This document shows, piece by piece, positions 17,885 to 27,119 of a DNA stretch of 64,000 nucleotides (within the stretch, counting starts at the first letter, position 1; every line of letters starts with the position of its first letter). Source of the DNA: an uncultured Kordiimonas sp. Lineage in GTDB: Bacteria > Pseudomonadota > Alphaproteobacteria > Sphingomonadales > Kordiimonadaceae. The DNA is taken from contig CANNEK010000001.1 in NCBI GenBank assembly GCA_947503625.1, forward strand, positions 924,152 through 988,151, given 5' to 3'. The notes beneath the pieces were generated by a model. The model saw nothing but the letters and a program-made list of their open reading frames with translations, made no database searches and was not told the DNA's origin. The position numbers were made by a program, and so were the translations under genes.

Positions 17885-20092
17885 TCAGGCGCTGGCCGAA
17901 AACTCATAGTTCCGGATAGGCAGCTTGCGCACGCGCTGGCCGGTCAGTGCAAAAATGGCGTTGGTGATTGCAGGGGCTGTTGGGGGCAGGCCGGGTTCGC
18001 CAATGCCGCCAAGCGGCGCGCCAGACTCGATGATGTACACCTCAATCTCCGGAACATCGGCAAGCCGCACCATTTCATATTCAGGGAAGTTGCCTTCAAC
18101 CACCTGCCCGTCCTGCACCGTGATTTCACCGAAGAACGCTCCGGTCATGCCGTAGATGATGGCGCTTTCAATTTGCGATTCGATGTTATCCGGGTTGATA
18201 GCCTCGCCGCAGTCCACAGCGCATGTCACCTTGTGAACCCGCGGCATGCCATCGTCACCGATGGAAACCTCGGCCACATGAGCAACGATGGTCCCGAAAC
18301 TTTCATGAACAGCAACGCCCATGGCACGACCAGCCCGCACCCCCGAATACCAGCCGGCTTTTTCGGCCGCCGTTTTGAGAACATGTGCGTGGCGCGGCGC
18401 ATCAGCGAGCATTGATAGCCGGTACTCAAGAGGGTCTGCGCCCGCTTCATACGCAAGCTCGTCAACGAAACTTTCAGTAAAAAAAGCGTGCTGCGAATGG
18501 TCCACACTACGCCAGGGACCAAGCTTGATGTGGCTTTGGCTGCGTACAAAACCGATCGACTGGTTCGATACCCCGTAGGGAATCAGCGGCGCTTCTGCGG
18601 GTTCCCGTTTGTCAGAGAAGCGGTTCTTCCAGGCGTTTGGCTTTCCATCGTCGCCAAGTTTCGCGGCAAATCGGCTAACCACTGCCGGGCGATATTCGTC
18701 AAACCGCATGTCTTCTTCGCGAGTCCAGATGGTTTTAACAGGCTGCCCGGTCATTTTGGCGATCTCGACAGCGGGTGCGACATAGTCGTTTTCCGCATGA
18801 ATACGCCGTCCAAAACCGCCACCCAGCATGTGATTATGCACCGTGACATTTTCAGGTTCCAGTCCGGCTGCTACAGCCGCAGCGGTGCGAGCCATCAAAG
18901 GGGCTTGTGTGCCGGTCCAGACGTCACAAACACCGTCCCTGACCCAGGCTGTGCAGTTCATCGGCTCCATGCAGGCATGGGCAAGATAAGGCACCGCATA
19001 GTCAGCTTCAATCAACCGGCCTTCAGCGGCTTCAACATCGCCTTCGTCGATATCATACTCAAGCTCCAGAGTAGCCAGCTCCTGATTAAAGCGGGCAAAA
19101 ATCGCGTCAGAATCGACAAGCTCGTTACCGCCTGCCTCAAAGTCGATTTCAACAGCCTCAAGTGCGGTTTTGGCGCGCCAGTATTTGTCGGCCACAACCG
19201 CGTACGCATAACCAAGGTTACAGACCTTCTTCACGCCGGGCATGGCAAGCGCCGCACCATCATTGATGGAGGTAATGGTACCGCCGTGTACTGGCACCCG
19301 CGCAATCGCGGCATAAAGCATGCCTTCCACCTCGGCGTCGATACCATATTTGGCGGTGCCATTCACCTTGCCCGGAATATCAAAGCGTTTAATTGTCCGG
19401 GTGCCCACAATGGTATGGGCTGATTTGGGTTTAAGCGCAGGCGTCGGGTTCGGGTCTATGGCGCTCGCGGCCTCCACCAACGAACCATAGCTTGCCGACC
19501 GGCCGGATGCCTTATGGTGAACAAAACTCTTTTCAGTCGTTAGATCGTTTGCAGAAACGCCCCATTCCCTCGCGGCAGCTTTCACCAGCATTTCGCGGGC
19601 AGCAGCGCCAGCGACGCGCATACCATACTGGCCGGTAAAGCGAACCGATGTTGAGCCACCGGTGATTTGCAAATCCATCGCCTGTGCGATTGAATAGAAG
19701 GCCTTGTTAATGAGAGGGGCCAGAATATCCGGCAACTTGTCGCCTACAATAAACCCTTCACCAAGAGGCTGGTTTGCAAACTCCGGCAATCCGGGTGCCT
19801 CTTCCATCGAGACAAGGTCCCAGTCTGCATCCAGTTCTTCGGCCGCCATCATGGGGAGCGCCGTATGCGTTCCCTGCCCCATTTCGGCATGGGGCACGAT
19901 GACCGTGACTTTGTTGTCAGGGGTGATCTTGATCCAGCCTGAAAGGATTTGACCTTCACCCTTGTGACGGGCTGCAATATCCTTGAGTTGGTTCGGCAGC
20001 GCCGCATAACCAAGCACCAGACCACCGCCGACAACGACACCGGAGCCAATCAGAAATTTGCGGCGGGTCAGTTTTTTCTTACCGCTTGCCAT
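17885..20092 (-). CDS. Molybdopterin-binding large subunit of an isoquinoline-oxidoreductase-type hydroxylase
   Basis: A 735-residue large subunit of the xanthine dehydrogenase superfamily, IorB/aldehyde dehydrogenase type, binding the molybdenum cofactor. A Tat signal is clear (TRRKFLIGSGVVVGGGLVLG near residue 9), so the folded enzyme is exported to the periplasm. Landmarks include HAEMGQGTHTALPM, HNHMLGGGFGRR and the C-terminal GGIGEPGLPPTAPAITNAIF with the catalytic Glu. I start at 20092, where GAGGAG precedes the ATG and the stop of the small subunit overlaps it as TAATG. It probably hydroxylates an aromatic heterocycle or aldehyde. The cytochrome c subunit often fused or adjacent in such systems is not here. 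Confidence 0.9.
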   Translation of the reverse strand: MASGKKKLTRRKFLIGSGVVVGGGLVLGYAALPNQLKDIAARHKGEGQILSGWIKITPDNKVTVIVPHAEMGQGTHTALPMMAAEELDADWDLVSMEEAPGLPEFANQPLGEGFIVGDKLPDILAPLINKAFYSIAQAMDLQITGGSTSVRFTGQYGMRVAGAAAREMLVKAAAREWGVSANDLTTEKSFVHHKASGRSASYGSLVEAASAIDPNPTPALKPKSAHTIVGTRTIKRFDIPGKVNGTAKYGIDAEVEGMLYAAIARVPVHGGTITSINDGAALAMPGVKKVCNLGYAYAVVADKYWRAKTALEAVEIDFEAGGNELVDSDAIFARFNQELATLELEYDIDEGDVEAAEGRLIEADYAVPYLAHACMEPMNCTAWVRDGVCDVWTGTQAPLMARTAAAVAAGLEPENVTVHNHMLGGGFGRRIHAENDYVAPAVEIAKMTGQPVKTIWTREEDMRFDEYRPAVVSRFAAKLGDDGKPNAWKNRFSDKREPAEAPLIPYGVSNQSIGFVRSQSHIKLGPWRSVDHSQHAFFTESFVDELAYEAGADPLEYRLSMLADAPRHAHVLKTAAEKAGWYSGVRAGRAMGVAVHESFGTIVAHVAEVSIGDDGMPRVHKVTCAVDCGEAINPDNIESQIESAIIYGMTGAFFGEITVQDGQVVEGNFPEYEMVRLADVPEIEVYIIESGAPLGGIGEPGLPPTAPAITNAIFALTGQRVRKLPIRNYEFSASA

Positions 20093-20556
20093 TATGCCGC
20101 TCCTCTTTCGCTGATCACTTTCCGGATCGCCTTCCTGATGCGCGGATAGCTGCCACAACGGCAGACATTAGTGATGGCATCATTGATGTCCTGATCGGTG
20201 GGTGACGGGTTTTCATCCAGAAGCGCGCTAACCGCCATGACCATACCGGACTGGCAATATCCGCATTGCGGCACCTGCTCGTCTATCCATGCCTGCTGCA
20301 CATCGGTGAACATGCCTTCATCTGCGAGACCTTCGATGGTTGTGATCTCGATGTCTTCGGCAGCTTCAACCGGGAATATGCAGCTGCGGGTCGCCGTGCC
20401 ATCCATATGCACGGTGCACGCGCCGCACGCAGCAACACCACAGCCAAACTTGACACCCTTGAAACCCAGCTCATCGCGGAGCACCCACAAGAGCGGCGTG
20501 TCCGGCTCAACATCGACCGTGCGTGCCTCGCCGTTGACTCTCAGCGAAAATTCCAT
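20092..20556 (-). CDS. [2Fe-2S] small subunit of an isoquinoline-oxidoreductase-type hydroxylase
   Basis: A 154-residue IorA-type electron-transfer subunit. The N-terminal plant-ferredoxin domain has C39, C44, C47 and C59 (CGVAACGAC), and the second cluster domain has C98, C101, C132 and C134 (CGYCQSGM and CRCGSYPRI). It lacks its own Tat signal, as usual, and would be co-exported with the large subunit. ATG 20556 follows GGAGAG and the stop overlaps the large-subunit start by one base. It diverges from the pirin gene. Confidence 0.93.
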   Translation of the reverse strand: MEFSLRVNGEARTVDVEPDTPLLWVLRDELGFKGVKFGCGVAACGACTVHMDGTATRSCIFPVEAAEDIEITTIEGLADEGMFTDVQQAWIDEQVPQCGYCQSGMVMAVSALLDENPSPTDQDINDAITNVCRCGSYPRIRKAIRKVISERGAA

Positions 20557-20688
20557 CCCAATACTCTCCAGATCATGTGTGCCCCCATAGACACTGATGC
20601 CTAATATATAACTCTAATGAGCGATCTGCCATTAAATTGTGATCGGCAACCATGTTGATGCCACCGGAACCAGAGAGGAATACCAGCA

Positions 20689-21603
20689 ATGAGCTTTCAT
20701 GAAACAGGTGATGCAGCATGCGAGAACAGAAGTTGCCCGGGCATCAAAACCGTTATCCGGCCCAAAGCAAAAGACATTGGCGGGTTCGAAGTCCGGCGCG
20801 CTTTGCCCTCTGCACAAGCAAGAACCGTTGGACCTTTCATCTTCTTCGACCAGATGGGCCCCGCGATTTTCACCTCTGGCGCCGGCATTGATGTGCGGCC
20901 GCACCCGCACATTGGGCTCGCGACGCTTACATGGCTTGTTGAGGGTGAAATCATGCACCGCGACAGTCTGGGGTATGTACAGCCGATCAGGCCGGGCGAA
21001 GTAAACTGGATGACCGCCGGCAAAGGCATTGTTCATTCCGAGCGCACCCCAGACGACGTGCGTGCAGCCGGACACACTTTGCTCGGACTGCAGGTCTGGA
21101 TGGCGCTGCCATCCGGCAAACAGGAGATAGCCCCCTCATTCCAGCACTATAGCGCGGCTGATATCCCGACAACGGAAACGGATGGCTGCATCATTACCGT
21201 CGTGGCGGGTGATGCGTGGGGGCAAACTTCGCCAGTATCGGTATACAGCCGCACACTTTATGCCGATGTGCGCATGTCAGCGGGCGCGAAGCTCAATATA
21301 CCATCAAGCCATGAGGAACGCGCGCTCTATGTGGTGAAAGGCGAGGTACAGATCGGCGAAGAAATATTTGGTGAAGCGACAATGGTTGTTTTACGCGACG
21401 ACGAGACTGTTCCAATATACTCTCAAGCTGGTGCTCACCTGGCCGTGATAGGCGGCGACAAACTCAAGCACCCCCGGCGGCTGTGGTGGAATTTTGCCCA
21501 TACAGACATGGCCATGATTGAAAAGGCCAAGGAACGCTGGAAATCCGGTAAGTTTGATATGGTCGAAGGCGATGACGAGTATATTCCCCTACCAGATCGC
21601 TGA
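20689..21603 (+). CDS. Pirin-family cupin protein
   Basis: A 304-residue bicupin of the pirin family. The N-terminal cupin carries the metal ligands in RPHPHIGLAT and the later HRDSLG and GIVHSE segments; a C-terminal pirin domain follows (ALYVVKGEVQIGEE, LKHPRRLWWNFAH). Bacterial pirins include quercetin dioxygenases and redox-sensing partners of metabolic enzymes, so the role is open. ATG 20689 has AGAGGAA upstream. It is divergent from the molybdenum hydroxylase operon across 132 bases, so shared control is possible. Confidence 0.88.
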   Translation: MSFHETGDAACENRSCPGIKTVIRPKAKDIGGFEVRRALPSAQARTVGPFIFFDQMGPAIFTSGAGIDVRPHPHIGLATLTWLVEGEIMHRDSLGYVQPIRPGEVNWMTAGKGIVHSERTPDDVRAAGHTLLGLQVWMALPSGKQEIAPSFQHYSAADIPTTETDGCIITVVAGDAWGQTSPVSVYSRTLYADVRMSAGAKLNIPSSHEERALYVVKGEVQIGEEIFGEATMVVLRDDETVPIYSQAGAHLAVIGGDKLKHPRRLWWNFAHTDMAMIEKAKERWKSGKFDMVEGDDEYIPLPDR

Positions 21604-21942
21604 TACTTCCGTTTGATATTCTGCTGAGTCTGGTAAAAGTGGGATATTTTTACCTCAAATGGACGTTTTCATAGCGGTATTTTTGCAACAGTTTTGCAAC
21701 ATTCTTCAAGACCGACAATCATCATACCTTTGTTTTTAAAGAATTTTTTTCCGGTTCATATGTCAGATTCGGGTTCAAGTTGTACTATTGATATATCATA
21801 CTATTGACTAAGCAATAATTCGCCCTCCTAATAGCCTCGGATGCAATGGGGTAAAATAGGCGTCTTCGGCAAGGCAGGGCTTTATATTCAGTCCTTCATC
21901 CACAACGGCCTTGCAAGACGCTCGCGATAGCAGGGAGGAACC
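21604..21942 (+). promoter_or_regulatory. Intergenic control region of the second TonB receptor
   Basis: No gene seen in 339 bases. It holds two copies of TTTTGCAAC (21681-21689, 21692-21700), reminiscent of the TGCAAA half-sites in the first TonB locus, and two copies of TACTATTGA 16 bases apart (21783-21791, 21799-21807) within an AT-rich stretch that may contain the promoter. The end is the receptor leader with GGGAGGAA before ATG 21943. Confidence 0.4.
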
Positions 21943-24486
21943 ATGCTTATCAAACGACTTATGTCGACGACAGCGTTGCTGGGGATAGCGGCCGTCGGAG
22001 GCAGCTGGTCGGCCATGGCACAAGATGCCGCAGCTGACGACAACGAACTGGCTCTCGAGGAAATTATTGTTACAGCCCGGAAACGATCCGAGAACCTGCG
22101 GGACGTACCATTGGCAATCACAGCTTTCACAGCGGATGCCATTGAGCGTTCTCGCATTCAGGATGTACAGGACCTCGCCCTTCTAACACCGGGCTTTTCG
22201 TTCCGTGAAGGCTTTGGCCGTGCCACCGGCGGGGCGAACAACCGTCCTTCCATTCGGGGTATGTCTAACATTCTGGGGTCACCAAACGCATCGTTTTTCG
22301 TGGACGGTGTTTATGTCTCCGGTCCGATCACATCCTATGATCTAGATAATGTCGAGCGGGTTGAGGTTGTGCGTGGACCGCAATCAGCCTTGTTTGGCCG
22401 GGGAACTTTTTCAGGTGCCGTAAACTTCATCACGGCGCGCCCGGGCAACGAGTTCCGTGGCCGTGTTTCGGCAGAAGCCGGCGATCATGATCATTACGAG
22501 CTACGCGGTCGGATTTCCGGCCCTATTGTCGAAGACAAGCTCGCCTTCGAGCTGAGCGGCTCTTTCTATACTTTTGGCGGTGATTATATCAACAACGTCA
22601 ACGGCAAGAAGGAACTCGGAGACGAAGAAACCAAAATGGTTGGCGGCAAGCTTAACTGGACACCGACTGAAAGCCTGAGTGTATACGTCGATCTAGCTTA
22701 CTCTGAAGACCGTGACCGTGGCTTTGCCTATGGCCTGTGGAACGGCGGTGACGATGACGAGAGCATTCAGGGTGCTGATCAGATCAACTGTTTCGAGCCT
22801 GTTCTCGGGCCTAATCCGATTTTGCCATTCCTGACCAGTGGTCAAACCAGAAGCCGTGGCTATTATTGCGGTGAAATCGGTTCGTTCAGCAGTTACTATT
22901 ATGATTTGGGTGGCACAAATGGTGTGACCGTTGATGGTGTTCGCCGGGACAGCTTCCGGGCGACAGCCGTTATTGATTATGACATCAACGACTATACGCT
23001 GACATCACTAACCGGTTATACCGACTTCAATTTCCAGAATGCTTTTGGTGCCGTGAATCCCGGAGGCTTCGCTTCTTTCAGCCGCGGTGGTCGTGAGTAT
23101 TTCTCGGAAGAAATTCGCCTTGCGAGCCCGGCAGAAGAAAGACTGCGCTGGTTGGTCGGCGGATATTACTTCAAGGATTCTGCCAAAGATGACTTCAACA
23201 CATCCTGGGACCCGCTTGTAAGCCCGGCGCCGGTTGATTCTGATGTTGTTCTTCTTTCAAACGAAAGCTTCATCAGAAACGTGGCGGTGTTTGGTAGCGT
23301 CGATTACGACCTGATGGATAATCTGGTTCTGTCAGCCGAGCTTCGCTGGCAGGAGGAAACCATCCATCTGGCCGGCGACGGTCTGGATGACCCGCTGACG
23401 CCGGAATTGCTGGATGCGCCTGGTGATCTCACGTTCAATGCCACCTTGCCAAGATTTGCAGTACGGTATGACGTCAATGACCAGGTCAACCTGTATGCGT
23501 CGGCGGCACGCGGCAACAAACCCGGTGGCTTCAACTCGGACTTCTATGATGCAACCTTCTCGGCGACCGAGCGTGCCAACTTCATCAACGATGGCAAAGG
23601 CACGTTTGATGAGTCGAAAGTCTGGTCGTACGAACTGGGTTCAAAAGGCTCACTTCTTGATGGCCGTCTACGCTACGATGCCTCGGTTTACTTTATTGAC
23701 TGGGACGCGCAGCCGCTAACCACATCTGAAGCGCTTCAGCGCGAAGGTTCAACGGCCCAGTCTACTGTTGCTCCTATCGTGAACGCGGGTACGTCCGAGG
23801 TGAAAGGCTTCGAGATCGAGATGAATGCAAGAGTTACACAAGGCGTTGACCTGCGTGTGACCTATGCTTACTCGGATGCGGAATTCACCGACTATATCGA
23901 TGAAAACTTCCGCGACCTGCAGGATACCAATGGTTTCTTCACAGGACCTGCCGAGGTTTCAAGGGCACCTGACGCTGACGGCGATGGTGTTGTAGACGGC
24001 GCACCCGGTGTTTTGATTGTTGGTACACGCTCTGATGGACGTGTTGATATCGAAGATACCGTAGACCCCTCCGGGCAGGTTTCCGGCAACCAGTTGCCGC
24101 AAACGCCCAAACACATGCTGACGATCTCGCCGAGTTTCGTTTATGATGTGAATGACCGGATGACTGCCTTCATGAGCGTTGACTATGCCTATGAAAGCAA
24201 ACGCTTCGTGCAGGCGGCCAACCTGGCATTTGTTGGCAGCACCAACAAAATCAATGCGCGGATGGGTTTCACATGGGACGGCCTGCGGGTGACTTTCTAT
24301 GCGAAAAACCTGACAAAGGAAGATACACCGGAGGTGGTTACCCGGTTGGCTGACTTCCGTCAGTTCTTCTTCATTCCAAGCCAGGTTCGCACATCCTTCC
24401 TCGGCCGAGGCACCTTTGCGCGTGACTTTGCTGTAACCCCGCCCCGCCAGCGTGAATTTGGTGTGGCGCTCAGTTACGATTTTTAA
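21943..24486 (+). CDS. TonB-dependent outer-membrane receptor, second
   Basis: An 847-residue receptor starting at ATG 21943 after GGGAGGAA. The signal peptide ends around residue 26 (SAMA), and the plug begins with EEIIVTARKRSENLRDVP at residues 39-56, then VERVEVVRGPQSALFGRG. The barrel ends GVALSYDF with terminal Phe. The downstream PepSY membrane protein suggests a metal or siderophore complex as ligand, because such proteins often sit beside siderophore receptors; no ABC importer is present. It is not a close copy of the receptor at 11.8 kb. Confidence 0.92.
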   Translation: MLIKRLMSTTALLGIAAVGGSWSAMAQDAAADDNELALEEIIVTARKRSENLRDVPLAITAFTADAIERSRIQDVQDLALLTPGFSFREGFGRATGGANNRPSIRGMSNILGSPNASFFVDGVYVSGPITSYDLDNVERVEVVRGPQSALFGRGTFSGAVNFITARPGNEFRGRVSAEAGDHDHYELRGRISGPIVEDKLAFELSGSFYTFGGDYINNVNGKKELGDEETKMVGGKLNWTPTESLSVYVDLAYSEDRDRGFAYGLWNGGDDDESIQGADQINCFEPVLGPNPILPFLTSGQTRSRGYYCGEIGSFSSYYYDLGGTNGVTVDGVRRDSFRATAVIDYDINDYTLTSLTGYTDFNFQNAFGAVNPGGFASFSRGGREYFSEEIRLASPAEERLRWLVGGYYFKDSAKDDFNTSWDPLVSPAPVDSDVVLLSNESFIRNVAVFGSVDYDLMDNLVLSAELRWQEETIHLAGDGLDDPLTPELLDAPGDLTFNATLPRFAVRYDVNDQVNLYASAARGNKPGGFNSDFYDATFSATERANFINDGKGTFDESKVWSYELGSKGSLLDGRLRYDASVYFIDWDAQPLTTSEALQREGSTAQSTVAPIVNAGTSEVKGFEIEMNARVTQGVDLRVTYAYSDAEFTDYIDENFRDLQDTNGFFTGPAEVSRAPDADGDGVVDGAPGVLIVGTRSDGRVDIEDTVDPSGQVSGNQLPQTPKHMLTISPSFVYDVNDRMTAFMSVDYAYESKRFVQAANLAFVGSTNKINARMGFTWDGLRVTFYAKNLTKEDTPEVVTRLADFRQFFFIPSQVRTSFLGRGTFARDFAVTPPRQREFGVALSYDF

Positions 24487-24576
24487 TCGGGACGGGAAAC
24501 AAGCTATTGGTGGGTGGGGGCTTCCCCGCCCATTTTTCTATTTCAAACGTATGTGCCATCTGTCGGGGGTTATCGA

Positions 24577-26103
24577 ATGGCTGTCAAAAAACCATGGATC
24601 AAGCTGAGACCTTATCAGTTTTTCCTCAAATTTCATCGTTGGGCAGGCCTCGGGGCCGTTGTTTGGTTAACGCTCCTGTGCGCAACCGGCATCATTCTTG
24701 ACCATCCGGAATGGCGCTGGACAGCGCAAACGGAAACACCCGCAGAATGGTCGTCTTCACGTGTGGCTCGCATCTCTCCTGCTACCATCATGCGCTACAT
24801 CGCTGTCAATGCAGATGAAACCCGCTTCATCGGCGCATCAGAACGCGGCTTCTGGTACAGCGACGACAAAGGCGCAACATGGAACGATATCATTTTCAGC
24901 GGCGTCACCGGCACACCGCAAGTCAAGAAACTGGTTGGCGCGGATACCGGCAACCTGAGTGATATCATGATCGCCACCGATGATGGCGTCTGGCGCGTGG
25001 TCGATGACGGACTGCGCGCAGAACGCGCGGGCATGAAAGGGACATTCGTCTCCTCAATTTCCGAAGGATCAGCGCCGGAAACACTGCTTGCCGTCGTTAG
25101 CGAAAGCGAACTGGTAGAACTGGACCTCCTGACAGGCGAAACCACACCGATAGACATTCGCCCCAATGTATCAGGTATGTCGAAAACACTGCCATTTTAC
25201 CGCGTGATGATGGACCTGCATTTCGGACATGGAACACTTCCCGGCGCAGGCTCGTTGTGGCTAAATGACATAGCCGGATTTGGCATGATTATCCTTGGTA
25301 TAACGGGCGTTTTAAGCTGGTGGTTGCCAAAGCGCTGGAAGAAGAACAAAACACCCGGCCGCACGCGCCAGAAGGTCTATCGCTGGCTGTTCCGGGGTCA
25401 TGCGCCCATTGTCGGTTTTGTCGCACTCGTGCCGATGCTCATCATCACAACCACGGCCATTCCGATGAACCATATTCTGGATTTCATTCCCTGGTCGCGA
25501 GGTATGGAAGTTGAACGTGCATCTCTCCCTCCCGCTTATCACGCCAGGTCCTTTGGTCACACGATCAGAGGAGCTGTCGCCTTCCCCGGCGATCCCAAGC
25601 GGCTGCAGATGACAACCCGTTTCGGCATCCTGGAAAGCACAGATGCGGGCCAGAGCTGGCGCGTGGAAACCTCGCTTCCCTTGCCACCATCGATGAACAT
25701 GACAGGAGGCGGCCTTTTCCGTGTTGGCGACCGTGTGTTCGCAGCCTTTAGCGGCGGACGCAACTTCTGGCGCCGCGACAGTGAAACCGAATGGCACAAA
25801 ATCGACGGGCCAAAGCGAGCCATAACCAGCGCAGCGCGCTCGGACGGTGACACATGGTTTGTTAAGAACAGCAAAGCGATTTTCCGTGGCAGCTTTGCAG
25901 ACGGGGCGGGTCTGATGGTGGAATCTGGCGTAACCTTTAAAAACGCTGCGTTGGGCACGCCTTTTTATCTTTTTGCCGCCGACATCCACGCTGGCGTTAT
26001 CTTCCATGATGACTGGGGCTGGTTCAACGATATCATCACCATTCTGGCGATTATTCTTGCCCTCTCAGGGCCTATCATCTGGCTGAGGAAAAAATGGCTT
26101 TAA
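24577..26103 (+). CDS. PepSY-associated membrane protein with embedded Asp-box repeats
   Basis: A 508-residue inner-membrane protein. It opens with the PepSY-TM helix pattern FLKFHRWAGLGAVVWLTLL (residues 16-34) and has further helices near 228-248, 272-292 and 485-503. Two large extracytoplasmic segments each carry a BNR/Asp-box: SDDKGATW (95-102) and STDAGQSW (about 354-361), the turn of sialidase-like beta-propeller blades. ATG 24577 has GGGGG upstream; an in-frame GTG at 24514 is less likely. It follows the TonB receptor by 90 bases and is probably in its operon. Family members are linked to ferric-siderophore reduction or passage, but the propeller-like insert is unusual. Confidence 0.78.
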   Translation: MAVKKPWIKLRPYQFFLKFHRWAGLGAVVWLTLLCATGIILDHPEWRWTAQTETPAEWSSSRVARISPATIMRYIAVNADETRFIGASERGFWYSDDKGATWNDIIFSGVTGTPQVKKLVGADTGNLSDIMIATDDGVWRVVDDGLRAERAGMKGTFVSSISEGSAPETLLAVVSESELVELDLLTGETTPIDIRPNVSGMSKTLPFYRVMMDLHFGHGTLPGAGSLWLNDIAGFGMIILGITGVLSWWLPKRWKKNKTPGRTRQKVYRWLFRGHAPIVGFVALVPMLIITTTAIPMNHILDFIPWSRGMEVERASLPPAYHARSFGHTIRGAVAFPGDPKRLQMTTRFGILESTDAGQSWRVETSLPLPPSMNMTGGGLFRVGDRVFAAFSGGRNFWRRDSETEWHKIDGPKRAITSAARSDGDTWFVKNSKAIFRGSFADGAGLMVESGVTFKNAALGTPFYLFAADIHAGVIFHDDWGWFNDIITILAIILALSGPIIWLRKKWL

Positions 26104-26125
26104 CGCCATAAGTACTGACGACAGA

Positions 26126-26157
26126 AAAGCCCGCCGGTCAAATGACCGACGGGTTTA
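26126..26157. terminator. Bidirectional terminator between convergent genes
   Basis: AAGCCCGCCGGTCA pairs with TGACCGACGGGTTT around AA with one internal mismatch, with A and T runs on the two sides. It sits between the PepSY gene and the leftward DUF1838 operon and could serve both strands. Confidence 0.7.
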
Positions 26158-26177
26158 TGCTTTGATAACTCTACCTG

Positions 26178-27119
26178 TTATCTTGGGCTCTGCTCCGGCA
26201 CTTCACCACTGGCACGCTTCTCATCCAGCCAGCGTTTGAAAACGCTCCAGGTCGTATCGTTAGGCCTGGAATCGTCAGCAGGAGGCGGTGTCTGATACTT
26301 GGGCCAGTTGGTCTCTATCTCCACTCTAAGCACATCGGGCAGGTCCTCCCATTTGTGCAACCGCATACCGTGGGTGTAGTGAACCATCAGGCCCGAGCGG
26401 CCACGCATTTTCATCCAGGGCAACCATCCGGAGATACGCCCCCAGCTAATCACCGCGTCCTGTATGGCGATTTTGCTACTATCCAGCGCGTCAGCCAGCG
26501 GATAGGCGGAGGTCAGAAACTCGGCAGCATGATACTTGCCGCCTTCATAGTCCTGGTAATCGCCCGTAAGCGGGTTGTTGTAGAAAAGCCGCGCGGCACC
26601 GCCGCCGTTCAGAACCGTGCCATTGATGACAAGCTGCGGATTATAGGTCACCGCGGGGTTACCTTCTTCGTCGCGCGCATACCGCGGGCCACGGCTGTTT
26701 ACCGGGTCGTTATTAACATGCATGACCTCAACGGTTTCGCCTGTGAAGGGGTTGTCCCATGTTTGCAGTATTTCACTGGTTTCAGGATCAAGGTAAAGCA
26801 TCAGTTCGCGACTGACACTTCTGAATCCAAGGCCTTTGACATCATCCTGCAATTTCCCGCACTGCCGGGCATTCATGCCCTGTACGTTGAAAATATGCTT
26901 GTCTTTTTCACCCGGAATACGGCTGTAAACCTCACCTTGCCACCAATAAAGTGCAACCTCGCCCGGCTCGTTAGCACAGAAGATTTTGTTGCTTGCCATC
27001 AGCGCCTGCTCGGGGTCTGTCACATCAAAAGTCTGGGCTGAAACGCCAGCAAACCCTGAAACACCGGTGGCCATCATTGCGGCCAGAAAAACGCCGGAAA
27101 TCGATTTTTGATAAGTCAT
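26178..27119 (-). CDS. Exported DUF1838-family protein, copy B
   Basis: A 313-residue protein with a signal peptide (cleavage near GVSA, residue 28) and a full DUF1838 domain: cysteine-containing N-terminus, FRSVSRELMLYLDPET, WDNPFTGETVEVMHVNNDPVN, and YYNPLTGDYQ-type and SGWLPWMKMRGR segments. The function of DUF1838 is unknown. Its ATG overlaps the stop of the paralogue upstream as TAATG, so the two are translated together. It is last in a leftward operon of exported proteins and ends at the bidirectional terminator. Confidence 0.88.
   Translation of the reverse strand: MTYQKSISGVFLAAMMATGVSGFAGVSAQTFDVTDPEQALMASNKIFCANEPGEVALYWWQGEVYSRIPGEKDKHIFNVQGMNARQCGKLQDDVKGLGFRSVSRELMLYLDPETSEILQTWDNPFTGETVEVMHVNNDPVNSRGPRYARDEEGNPAVTYNPQLVINGTVLNGGGAARLFYNNPLTGDYQDYEGGKYHAAEFLTSAYPLADALDSSKIAIQDAVISWGRISGWLPWMKMRGRSGLMVHYTHGMRLHKWEDLPDVLRVEIETNWPKYQTPPPADDSRPNDTTWSVFKRWLDEKRASGEVPEQSPR

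Noticed and set aside
18488-19423. A 311-codon + strand frame opposite the molybdenum hydroxylase large subunit
   Set aside because: The opposite strand encodes a clear molybdopterin protein with motifs across the whole stretch; the + frame has no ribosome site or recognisable domain and is a GC-rich shadow.
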